Made by a program: the position numbers and the translations under genes. The notes beneath the pieces are model-generated. The model was not told the DNA's origin. It was given only the letters and a program-made list of their open reading frames with translations, and searched no databases. Of a stretch of 28,413 nt of DNA, positions 22,023-28,413 are shown piece by piece (the first letter of the stretch is position 1; every line of letters starts with the position of its first letter). The stretch spans positions 1 to 28,413 of the IMG/VR virus record IMGVR_UViG_3300048908_000284; one strand, written 5' to 3'. The DNA comes from a virus.

Positions 22023-23738
22023 ATGCCGCTGCCGCCGTCCGGGAAGACCGTGTGGCCGCCCGTCCAGTTCCATGAGCCGTTCGCTGACATCGAGACCTGG
22101 CGCGCCTGGTACGGGGGGGACACGAACCATCTGGCGCAGGTGTATGGCGGGCCGGCGGCGTTCATGTCGAACGCGAAGGCGCGGACCTTCTTCGACCTGA
22201 ACAAGCCGGCCCAGTTCCGGGGCGGGATCGTGGGCGGCCTGGCGCGGATGTTCTGGGGGGAGCCGATCACGCCGGGGCAGCCGCACGCGAAGCTGCACAT
22301 TCCGATCGCCGCGGACATTGCTGAGCTGTCGGCGAATCTGTTGTGGGCGGATATTCCGTCGGTGACGGTGGACACGGACTCGGTTGCCGGGGCTGAGGCG
22401 TTGGTGGCGACGCAGGATCAGATCCACCGGTATCTGGATGACCGGGGGCATGCGTCGTTGCGGGAGGGTGCGGAGATTTCGGCGGCGCTGTCGGGGGTGT
22501 ATGTGCGGGTGGTGTGGGACCTGTCGCTGCGGCCGCGGCCGTGGATGGATGTGCTGGGCCCGGATGCGGTGGTCCCGGAGTGGCGGTGGGGGCAGCTGGC
22601 GGCGGCGACGGTGTGGCGGGAGCTGGCGCCGCAGGGGGGGACGACGGAGGTGTGGCGGCTGCTGGAGCGGCACGAGCCCGGCAGCATCGAGTACGGGCTG
22701 TATCGGGGGGATGCGGACACACTGGGCATGATGATGGCGTTGGACGACCATCCGGAGGCCGAGGATCTGGTGGGCCGGGTCGACCAGAACGGCGTGGTGG
22801 CGACGGGCGTTCCCCGGCTGCTCGTCAGCTACATGCCGAATGTGGGGCCCAACCGGTGCTGGGATCACCTGCCGGAAGCGAAGGCTTTCGGCCGCAGCGA
22901 CTTCGCGGGCATCGAGTCCCTGATGGGCAGCCTCGACGAGGCCTGGACGTCATGGATGCGCGATTTGCGGCTGGGGAAGGCGCGGATCATGCTGCCGCAG
23001 TCGATGCTCGAGGTGGAAGGCCCGGGCGGCGGCGGCCTGTTCGACCTGGACCGTGAGGTGTTCGTGCAGTTGAACATGCTGGACGACGGGTCCGGCGCGT
23101 CTTCCCTGGCGATGAACCAGTTCGCGATCCGGGTGGAGGAGCATGAGCGGACGTGTAACGCGCTGCGCGGGCAGATCCTGTCCAGCGCCGGGTACAGCGC
23201 GCAGTCGTTCGGTGACGAGGGGAATGTGGCGGTGACGGCGACGGAGGTCGCCGCGCGGGAGAAGCAGTCGTTGACGACCCGCGGTCTGAAGATCCTGTAT
23301 CAGCGGCCGGCACTGTTGGACGTGCTGACGACGATGCTGTGGGTGGATGCGGTGAACTGCGGGGCGAAGGGCATCGACCCTGCGGCGGAGTTGACGGCGT
23401 CGTGGCCGCAGGCTGTCCAGCCGGACCCGGAGGCGACCGCGCGGACGTTGTCGTTCTTGGAGACGGCGGGGGCGATCTCGACGTGGATGAAGGTGAAGAC
23501 GCTGCATCCGGAGTGGGACGACGAGGATGTGGCGGAGGAGGTGGCGCGGATCCGGGATGACCATGCTGTGGCGAACCCGATCCCGGCCGGCGACCCGTTC
23601 GGCACGGCAACCGCGGGCGGCCCGGACGGCCAGGACCCGACAGCCGCGGGCGAGGACGGCGCACCCGAGGACGCGGGAGACGGGCAGGAGCCCGGGGACC
23701 CGGCCGACCCCAGGCAGGCGCAGGGGGCGGCAGCATGA
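22023..23738 (+). CDS. Portal protein (571 aa)
   Basis: The dodecameric DNA gate at the capsid vertex. The frame opens at 21966, but the ATG at 22023 has a strong GAAGGAG site and falls after the terminase stop. The start MPLPPSGKTVWPPVQFHEPFADIETWRAWYGGD is typical of SPP1-gp6-like portals in actinophages. AADIAELSANLLWADIP, EISAALSGVYVRVVWD and GPNRCWDHLPEAKAFGRSDFAGIESLMGSLDEAWTSWMRDL show the wing, stem and clip order. AREKQSLTTRGLKILYQRPALLDVLTTML marks the crown helices. The last 45 residues are an acidic, Gly/Pro-rich tail. The next gene starts in an ATGA overlap. Confidence 0.93.
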   Translation: MPLPPSGKTVWPPVQFHEPFADIETWRAWYGGDTNHLAQVYGGPAAFMSNAKARTFFDLNKPAQFRGGIVGGLARMFWGEPITPGQPHAKLHIPIAADIAELSANLLWADIPSVTVDTDSVAGAEALVATQDQIHRYLDDRGHASLREGAEISAALSGVYVRVVWDLSLRPRPWMDVLGPDAVVPEWRWGQLAAATVWRELAPQGGTTEVWRLLERHEPGSIEYGLYRGDADTLGMMMALDDHPEAEDLVGRVDQNGVVATGVPRLLVSYMPNVGPNRCWDHLPEAKAFGRSDFAGIESLMGSLDEAWTSWMRDLRLGKARIMLPQSMLEVEGPGGGGLFDLDREVFVQLNMLDDGSGASSLAMNQFAIRVEEHERTCNALRGQILSSAGYSAQSFGDEGNVAVTATEVAAREKQSLTTRGLKILYQRPALLDVLTTMLWVDAVNCGAKGIDPAAELTASWPQAVQPDPEATARTLSFLETAGAISTWMKVKTLHPEWDDEDVAEEVARIRDDHAVANPIPAGDPFGTATAGGPDGQDPTAAGEDGAPEDAGDGQEPGDPADPRQAQGAAA

Positions 23739-23941
23739 GCGGGCATCAGCATCTGCTGGCCAAGGATCCGACGCGGCTCGGCTGGAAGTGCACGGCCGCG
23801 GGCTGCGGGTTCTTCAAGCCTGCCGAGGAGTTCGACGGCATCGCGGTCCTGATGGGACAGGGGGAACAGCCGTGCCGCAACGGGCTACAGTCGAATCACG
23901 GCAGGACGTGCACGCCTGAGCCCAGCGTTCCGCGACGTTGA
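23735..23941 (+). CDS. Small Cys-containing hypothetical protein (68 aa)
   Basis: Begins in an ATGA overlap with the portal stop, so it is co-translated. Contains GWKCTAAGCGFFKPAEEFDG (a CxxxxC pair), a third Cys in EQPCRN, and a fourth in GRTCTPE. The four Cys residues with His nearby suggest a small zinc ribbon, inferred from spacing only. Last gene of the plus-strand block; an intrinsic terminator follows 30 bases later. Function unknown. Confidence 0.7.
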   Translation: MSGHQHLLAKDPTRLGWKCTAAGCGFFKPAEEFDGIAVLMGQGEQPCRNGLQSNHGRTCTPEPSVPRR

Positions 23942-23970
23942 TGGCCAAGGGTCTCAGACCCCACGTAGAG

Positions 23971-24000
23971 CCCCGCTCCTCGTGAGCGGGGTTTCTTGTT
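23971..24000 (+). terminator. Rho-independent terminator of the packaging operon
   Basis: CCCCGCTC (23971-23978) pairs exactly with GAGCGGGG (23984-23991) around a 5-base loop and is followed by TTTCTTGTT. This is the best classical terminator in the window. It ends plus-strand transcription after the Cys protein gene. Read from the other side it lacks a T-run, although the hairpin could still affect the convergent minus-strand transcript. Confidence 0.85.
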
Positions 24001-24032
24001 GCGGAAGTTAGGTGGGCGGGGGCTTGCGCGGG

Positions 24033-24197
24033 TCAGCGGCGTCGGACGCCTCGGCGCGGCGGTAGCGTTCGGAAGTCGGTCTTCTTGCCGTACGTGCGCT
24101 TACGCGCGTTGCTCCAGCGGCGGGCGAACGGCTTCTTCGTCGCCCACATCCACCTCCATTGCGCCTGGCTGCGTACTTTGCCCCGGTTTCCCGGCAT
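24033..24197 (-). CDS. Small very basic hypothetical protein (54 aa)
   Basis: Two starts are possible: ATG 24221 (62 aa) or ATG 24197 (54 aa). The second is preferred, with AGGAAGG eight bases upstream. The protein starts MPGNRGKVRSQAQWRWMWATKKPF and is full of Arg, Lys and Trp, ending PPRRGVRRR. Short basic proteins with a 'KVRSxAQWRWM' start recur in actinophages, where their role is unknown; binding to nucleic acid is possible from charge alone. Last gene of the right-hand minus-strand block, facing the packaging operon terminator. The 78-base gap upstream (24198-24275) shows no other gene. Confidence 0.65.
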   Translation of the reverse strand: MPGNRGKVRSQAQWRWMWATKKPFARRWSNARKRTYGKKTDFRTLPPRRGVRRR

Positions 24198-24275
24198 GGG
24201 GATCACCTTCCTCTCCCCCATAGCCTGCCCACCTATGCCGCGTTTCCGCAGGTCGCATCCGAACCAGCAGGTAAC

Positions 24276-24491
24276 TTACGGAGTCTTGTTCGGGTCGATC
24301 AGGTCGGCGCAAGCCGCTGGAATGTCAGCCGCGTCCCACCAGTTCCACGAATCACCCTCCCCGGAACCGTGAACGTTCCGGATGCGCTCGGCCAGCTCGT
24401 GGGCGTGGGTGTCGAGTACTTCCTTGATGACGTCTTCGGGCAGGCCGTGATCGGCGAGAAGCTCACGGGCTGAACGCGGGGGTTGCTTCAT
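24276..24491 (-). CDS. Small acidic hypothetical protein (71 aa)
   Basis: The ATG at 24491 overlaps the stop of the preceding gene (ATGA); the longer open frame upstream is a shadow. The protein has a helical N-terminal half (SARELLADHGLPEDVIKEVLDTHAHELAERIRNVHG) followed by a Trp-rich acidic segment (DSWNWWDAADIPAACADLID). The 'ELLxDHGxPEDVI...HAxELAExIR' pattern looks like small proteins common in Streptomyces phages and integrative elements, with no known function. It is coupled to the DUF6221-like gene, so the two may work together. Confidence 0.72.
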   Translation of the reverse strand: MKQPPRSARELLADHGLPEDVIKEVLDTHAHELAERIRNVHGSGEGDSWNWWDAADIPAACADLIDPNKTP

Positions 24492-25060
24492 GAAGTTCCC
24501 TCCTCCCCAGCCGACTGGTAGAGCGGGATAGTGCGCAGCTCGGGCCCGAGGATGCGCATCGCCTTCTCCTGCGGGCTCGTCTCCGCGGCCAGCACCTCTG
24601 CGGGCACCAGCTCGGCGGTGAGCGACGCACGGAGCGCCTCGGCCCACACTTCGCTGACCGCCACACCCAGCACCGACGGCCCATCCGGCCTTCGCGGCAC
24701 CCACTCCGGCCGCTCCAAGGCCGCCAGGATCTCCTCCGTGAGTCCGTAGCCCTCCGCCACGGCCAGGAGGACCGGGCAGTCGTTGGCGTGCGCGGTCACC
24801 CAGTCCTGACAGATGCCTTCCTGCCCGCATCCCTCACACACGTTCGGGTCACCGCCCCAGGCGCGGTCCTCAGAGCTCCAGCCGACGCCACGCGGCCTAT
24901 GCACCTCGAGGAGATTCCGGTCCGCCGCACACCGGCGGAAGACGACGCGCGCAACGTTGTCGGCGCCCAGGTGGATCTGCCGCAGGGCGCTCTCCTGGTC
25001 GCGGACGCTCCGCTCGGTTGCCGTGATCCGCTCCTGGATCCAGCCGTACAGGTCAGGCAT
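24488..25060 (-). CDS. DUF6221-like Cys-containing protein with C-terminal extension (190 aa)
   Basis: ATG start after AAAGGGAA. The N-terminal 110 residues resemble the plus-strand protein at 1484-1843: YGWIQERITATE, RRCAADRNLLEVH, a CEGCGQEGIC cluster (three Cys), and NDCPVLLAVAEGYGLTEE. A small zinc site is plausible. The remaining 80 residues (ERPEWVPRRPDGPSVLGVAVSEVWAEALRASLTAELVPAEVLAAETSPQEKAMRILGPEL) are a helical extension not found in the other copy. Its stop overlaps the next start (ATGA). The family has no assigned role that I know; it is common in Streptomyces genomes and mobile DNA. Confidence 0.78.
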   Translation of the reverse strand: MPDLYGWIQERITATERSVRDQESALRQIHLGADNVARVVFRRCAADRNLLEVHRPRGVGWSSEDRAWGGDPNVCEGCGQEGICQDWVTAHANDCPVLLAVAEGYGLTEEILAALERPEWVPRRPDGPSVLGVAVSEVWAEALRASLTAELVPAEVLAAETSPQEKAMRILGPELRTIPLYQSAGEEGTS

Positions 25061-25079
25061 GACGTTCCCTTTCTGCTGC

Positions 25080-25346
25080 TCACGCGCGCGATTCTGAGCT
25101 GGACCGGTCCGGGTTTTCGGGCCATCTGTGGAGGGCGTATCCGTGGCCTGCGAGGACGATGCTGATGCCGATGGTTCCTCGCCAGGTGTGGTGTCCGACG
25201 GGTCCGATGCCCCAGCGTCGGGTGGTGGCGTGGTAGTGCCAGGTGTTCCAGCGGTGTTGGCGGTGTCGCCAGGTGTCGTAGGCGAGGGTGAGGTTGGCGA
25301 GGATGGTGATGCTGAGGGCGCCTTGGAGGAGGGGTGTGGGGTTCAT
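25080..25346 (-). CDS. Small membrane protein (88 aa)
   Basis: ATG start with AGGAG about ten bases upstream. Residues 6-24 (LLQGALSITILANLTLAYD) form a likely membrane helix. The middle is rich in His, Arg and Trp (TWRHRQHRWNTWHYHATTRRW). Residues 58-75 (GTIGISIVLAGHGYALH) form a weaker second helix. The tail is polar. No family recognised. It is encoded between the nuclease and the DUF6221-like protein. Small membrane proteins beside Streptomyces tra genes often belong to the spread (spd) group, and that is one guess here. Confidence 0.62.
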   Translation of the reverse strand: MNPTPLLQGALSITILANLTLAYDTWRHRQHRWNTWHYHATTRRWGIGPVGHHTWRGTIGISIVLAGHGYALHRWPENPDRSSSESRA

Positions 25347-25374
25347 GGGCGGGGTTCTCCTGGGTGTGGGTCGA

Positions 25375-25405
25375 CCCCGTCACCGGGGGAAGGTTGGTGA
25401 CGGGG
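25375..25405 (-). terminator. 10-bp hairpin after the Mrr-like nuclease gene
   Basis: CCCCGTCACC (25375-25384) and GGTGACGGGG (25396-25405) are perfect inverses with an 11-base loop. It lies in the 167-base gap (25347-25513) between the nuclease and the small membrane protein. No T-run follows, so it may be a factor-dependent stop, an attenuator or an mRNA-stabilising end. I see no further gene in this gap; a weaker GGTGCT/AGCACC pair lies nearby. Confidence 0.45.
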
Positions 25406-25513
25406 CCGTGGTGCCTGGGTGCTGGGGCGGGGGACGGCCGAGCACCTGGGCTGACGTGTTTGATGCTGCCGTATGGGGGGCGGTTTGTCTGAGGGTCTTC
25501 CCCTGGGCGCGGT

Positions 25514-26182
25514 TCAGGTCCAGGGTGGGGTGCCGCCGTTGGCCCACTGCTCGAGGCCGTGGCCGTCGATGAGTGCGAGGGCGTTGCGGCCGAGGTCGGC
25601 GTTGGTGGCGAGGGCTTCGGCGGTGAAGGCGGAGGTGGTGACGATGATGCCGGCGTGGCAGCGGTGGGCGATGACGGAGCCGACGATTTCGCGGACGGTG
25701 GGGCCGCTGACGTTGTTGCCGGGTCGGTAGTGCTTGCACTGGATGAGGATGCGGCGGCCGTTGTGGAGGGTGATGAGGACGTCGGCGCCGCGGTCGCCTG
25801 TTTGTCCGGTTTGTTCGGCGTGGGCGACGTGGTGGTGGTCTTCGCGGGCGAGGGCGGTGATGGCGTGTTCGAAGCGGGCGGGGGTCATGCGCTGGAAGGT
25901 GTGGAGGGTGCGGTGGCCGCGGGCGGGGAGGTGGGTGCGCTGGACGTTGATGTCGGGGAGGCGGTGTGCGGCGCGCTGGAGCCAGGCGGGGCGGCGCGCA
26001 GCGATGACGAGGCCGATGGCGGCCACGCCGACGACCAGGGCGGTGATGATGGGCCAGGTCTTGGCGATGCCGATTGCGATGAGGGCGGCACCGAGCCACC
26101 ACCAGCCGAGGCGGGGTAACCGGCGGCCATGGCCGCTCCGTGTGCGGGGCCTGCGGCGGGGCGTGTGCTGGGTGGCGGTCAT
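25514..26182 (-). CDS. Membrane-anchored Mrr-like restriction endonuclease family protein (222 aa)
   Basis: A DNA-cleaving domain tied to the membrane. Residues 1-24 are basic. Two hydrophobic segments follow at about 25-41 and 44-62, then a short basic linker. Residues 98-205 match the Mrr catalytic domain: TPARFEHAITALAREDHHHV with Glu105, GDRGADVLI with Asp134, and LIQCKHY with Gln148 and Lys150, so the D-(Q/E)xK nuclease signature is intact. After it comes VREIVGSVIAHRCHAGIIVTTSAFTAEAL, also usual in the family. The ATG overlaps the stop of the translocase gene (ATGA), so the two are co-translated. Family members cut modified or foreign DNA in some hosts; others are of unknown role in mobile elements. 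Target and orientation in the membrane are unknown. Confidence 0.82.
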   Translation of the reverse strand: MTATQHTPRRRPRTRSGHGRRLPRLGWWWLGAALIAIGIAKTWPIITALVVGVAAIGLVIAARRPAWLQRAAHRLPDINVQRTHLPARGHRTLHTFQRMTPARFEHAITALAREDHHHVAHAEQTGQTGDRGADVLITLHNGRRILIQCKHYRPGNNVSGPTVREIVGSVIAHRCHAGIIVTTSAFTAEALATNADLGRNALALIDGHGLEQWANGGTPPWT

Positions 26183-28413
26183 TGGGTGTCGTCCTCCGGG
26201 TCGGTGGTGTCGTCCGTGCCGGGGCCGAGGCCGTAGTAGCCGCGGACTTCCTTGCCGTCCTTCTTCTGCCGGTGGATCTTCCCGGTCTTGGTGAGGCGGG
26301 ACAGGGCGTTGTCGAGGGTGGATCCCTCAAGTTTGGCGAGGGCGCCGATCTGGTCCTTGTGGCTGTAGTTGATGTCGATGCCGGCCGGGTCGGCCAGGTT
26401 GTTCAGGGCCGCCAGGATCTTGTCGTCGGCGCTGGCGGGCTTCTTCGGGGCGGACGTGATGAGGAAGGCGGGTCCGCCGTCCGGATCGGTGTCCGGGTCG
26501 GTGTCGTCTCCGGCCATGAGTTCGGCGACCAGGGTGTGGCGGTCGTCCCAGTCGGGCCAGTCGGAGGGGACGGTGATGCGGTCTTCGTTGATGTAGGCGC
26601 TGGCGTCCTCGAGGTCGTAGGTGCGGCCCATGGCGCAGACGCCGTCGGTGGTCATGAAGTAGCCGAGGCCGAAGGTGGATTCGGGGTCTTCGATGTGGAC
26701 GTCGTCGGTGTAGACGAGGGTGCCGGTGTCGTCTCCGGTCCAGGTGGCGGGGATGTCGGCGGGGTTGACGGATTCCATGCCGGGGGGCAGGTCGATGAGG
26801 TGGCGCTGGGAGGAGTCGGAGCGCAGCATGATGGATCCGCCGGAGCCGACGATGTTGTCGCGGATGGCGGAGTCGCCGCCCACTTCGGCGAGCTGCAGGA
26901 GTTGGTTGGCGAGGACTTCGGAGACGCCGAGGGAGCGTCCCTTCTTGGCGATGAGGCCGACGGCCTGGGTGGCGCGCGCCCGGTGTTTGGCCTTCTCGCC
27001 GAGGAGGGTGGAGATCTCGTCGCCGATGAACACGACGTGCAACATGACCTGCGGGTCGAAGTTCTTCTGCTTCATCTGGCCGGTGAGGTCAATGCGGTGC
27101 TTGACGAGCGCCTCGGCAAGGAGGAGAGCGCCCATGGCGCCGTCTTCGCCGAGTCCGGTGTAGGCGGCCATCTTCTCGATAGCGGGGTTGGAGGAGCCCT
27201 TGGGGTCGGCGTAGATGATGACGGCGCCGGCGAGGTGCGCGGCGAGGGCGATGAGCTGGAGGACGCCGCCCTTGCCGGAGCCGGTGACGCCGGAGACGAA
27301 GAGGTGACGGGCGCCGAGTTTGGGGTCGAGGAGCTGGGCGCGGACGGGGCGGCCGGAGACGGCGCGGCCGATGCGGAAGTAGCCGCCGGTGGAGGGCAGG
27401 AGGGCGTTTGGGCCGGGGAAGGGGATGCCGGCGCGGAGGGGGTTCTCCTTCATCAGGCGGACGACGGCGGTGCGGGGGTTGTTGGTGGGTTCGTAGGACA
27501 GGAGGAGGTGGTTGGTGCGCAGTGCGCCGACGAGGTCGCGCATGTTGGGGGTGGGCAGGGCGTCGGTGTCGTCGTTGGCGACGACGTAGGCGACTTCGCC
27601 GCCGGTGCCGGGGTCGGGCTGGGCCTGCTCGAGGTGGGTGCCGTCCATGACGCCGCCGGAGCGTGCCGCCCATTTCTTCCAGGCGCCGGTCAGGGTGTTG
27701 GTGTTCAGCTCGGTGGGTGCGGTGAGGTTGACAGCGATGTGGCGTTCCCCAGCGTGGGCCCCCTTGCGGAAGGTGATCCATTCGGCGGGGACGGGTCGGT
27801 AGACGGAGGAGATGACGTCTTTGGTGACGGTGACGCTGGCGCCGGGGGGTGCGGTGATGGTGCCGATCCAACGGGTGGCTGTGGCGTGGTGGACGGTGAG
27901 GTGTTGCTGTTTGTGGCTGCCGGTGTGGGGGTTGGAGATGTAGTCGTGCCAGCGGCGGGCGATCTTCTGCGGGTCGGTGAGTGGCGCCGGAAGGTGCGGG
28001 GGGGTGGCCGCGGGTGCGATGGCCGTCTGGTGGGCGGCGCGGGGCCTGCGGCGGCGCAGGAAGCGGCGCAGCTGCCAGGGCACGAGGGAGACAGCGCTCC
28101 ACCAGGCGAGGGAGACGATGCCGGGCAGCGGGTTTGCGGGGATGTCGAGGATGCCAGCCATGAGGGCGTCGGTGCCCGGGCCGCCGGAGAAGGTGCCCAT
28201 CCCGAGGGCGATGCCGGTGGTGAGGGTGGAGACGAACATGGGCAGGCGGTGCGCTTGAAGGATGTCCCCGGCGGGGAGCTGGTCGAGAACGTGCTGCGGG
28301 AGGAGGTCGCCGATGTTCGCGGTCAGGACGCCGGCGGTGCCCAGGTAGGCGAGGTCGACGGCGAGTTGGGCGTCGGAGCCCAGGAAGGGGGCGAGGACGC
28401 CGGCCACGACGGG
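26179..28413 (-). CDS. Tra/FtsK-SpoIIIE-type DNA translocase, 5' end beyond the window
   Basis: Probably a membrane-bound ATPase that moves double-stranded DNA, as Streptomyces plasmid and AICE transfer proteins do. At least 745 codons are present. A GTG at 28407 could be a start, but the frame stays open to the edge. Numbering from that GTG, residues 10-112 contain several hydrophobic stretches (VDLAYLGTAGVLTA, MFVSTLTTGIALGM, GIVSLAWWSAVSLVPW) before an Arg-rich stop-transfer segment. Walker A is GVTGSGKGG from residue 373. Walker B is HVVFIGDEI with Asp463 and Glu464. KGRSLGVSEVLANQLLQLAEVGGDSAIRDNIVGSG follows, as in FtsK motors. Near the C-terminus, DKILAALNNLADPAG and LDNALSRLTKTGKIHRQ resemble a winged helix that could bind DNA sites. 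The C-terminus is acidic. A chromosomal FtsK is unlikely given the context. Confidence 0.85.
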   Translation of the reverse strand, partial: PVVAGVLAPFLGSDAQLAVDLAYLGTAGVLTANIGDLLPQHVLDQLPAGDILQAHRLPMFVSTLTTGIALGMGTFSGGPGTDALMAGILDIPANPLPGIVSLAWWSAVSLVPWQLRRFLRRRRPRAAHQTAIAPAATPPHLPAPLTDPQKIARRWHDYISNPHTGSHKQQHLTVHHATATRWIGTITAPPGASVTVTKDVISSVYRPVPAEWITFRKGAHAGERHIAVNLTAPTELNTNTLTGAWKKWAARSGGVMDGTHLEQAQPDPGTGGEVAYVVANDDTDALPTPNMRDLVGALRTNHLLLSYEPTNNPRTAVVRLMKENPLRAGIPFPGPNALLPSTGGYFRIGRAVSGRPVRAQLLDPKLGARHLFVSGVTGSGKGGVLQLIALAAHLAGAVIIYADPKGSSNPAIEKMAAYTGLGEDGAMGALLLAEALVKHRIDLTGQMKQKNFDPQVMLHVVFIGDEISTLLGEKAKHRARATQAVGLIAKKGRSLGVSEVLANQLLQLAEVGGDSAIRDNIVGSGGSIMLRSDSSQRHLIDLPPGMESVNPADIPATWTGDDTGTLVYTDDVHIEDPESTFGLGYFMTTDGVCAMGRTYDLEDASAYINEDRITVPSDWPDWDDRHTLVAELMAGDDTDPDTDPDGGPAFLITSAPKKPASADDKILAALNNLADPAGIDINYSHKDQIGALAKLEGSTLDNALSRLTKTGKIHRQKKDGKEVRGYYGLGPGTDDTTDPEDDTQ

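Noticed and set aside
23410-23440. GACCCGGA octamer as a Tra recognition (clt) site
   Set aside because: It lies singly inside the portal gene and is expected by chance in GC-rich DNA; real clt loci have clustered copies in non-coding DNA.
23950-23962. GGGTCT-C-AGACCC palindrome beside the terminator
   Set aside because: A one-base centre cannot form a loop in RNA, and no second copy was seen, so there is no support for a function.

Overview
The window is high-GC actinobacterial DNA. Streptomyces or a close relative is most likely, judged by GTG/TTG starts, purine-rich ribosome sites, GC-ended codons and many ATGA stop/start overlaps. Most of it is a complete siphovirus virion module. The right end is a minus-strand block with a Tra/FtsK-type DNA translocase and a membrane-anchored Mrr-like nuclease, genes more typical of Streptomyces plasmids and integrative conjugative elements. 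The best overall reading is a temperate phage, prophage or phage-plasmid hybrid. No integrase, repressor, replication gene, tRNA, insertion sequence or CRISPR array is visible.

Layout. (1) 19308-23941, plus strand: MuF-like minor head protein, small and large terminase subunits, portal and a small Cys protein, ended by a clear intrinsic terminator (23971-24000). (2) 19151-19307: divergent control region with a perfect 8-bp dyad (GCCTTTGA arms around TTGCAA). (3) 19150 down to 1855, minus strand: scaffold, major capsid, probable decoration protein, a 200-aa protein with an internal duplication, head-tail connectors, tail terminator, tail tube, the two tail-assembly chaperone frames (joined by a likely -1 ribosomal frameshift), a 1951-aa tape measure with M23 and lytic transglycosylase domains, distal tail protein, Gp37-like tail hub protein, a minor tail protein, a pectate-lyase-fold tailspike and a 91-aa protein. 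(4) 1230-1843: two plus-strand accessory genes set against the late operon (moron-like), with a 13-bp hairpin upstream. (5) 1087 down to the left edge, minus strand: a papain-like cysteine-peptidase protein, a 60-aa acidic protein and the first codons of another gene. An 11-bp motif shared with the 19.27-kb dyad lies upstream of this block. (6) 28413 down to 24033, minus strand: Tra/FtsK translocase (its 5' end is outside the window), Mrr-like membrane nuclease, small membrane protein, a DUF6221-like Cys protein and two small phage-type proteins.

How it works together. The plus-strand block packages DNA and supplies the portal. The minus-strand block builds the capsid, neck and a long non-contractile tail, and gives it tools to cut peptidoglycan and possibly a surface polysaccharide. 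The right-hand minus-strand block looks like a separate module for DNA movement and DNA cleavage at the membrane. Functions rest on motif and gene-order recognition by eye; no database search was run.
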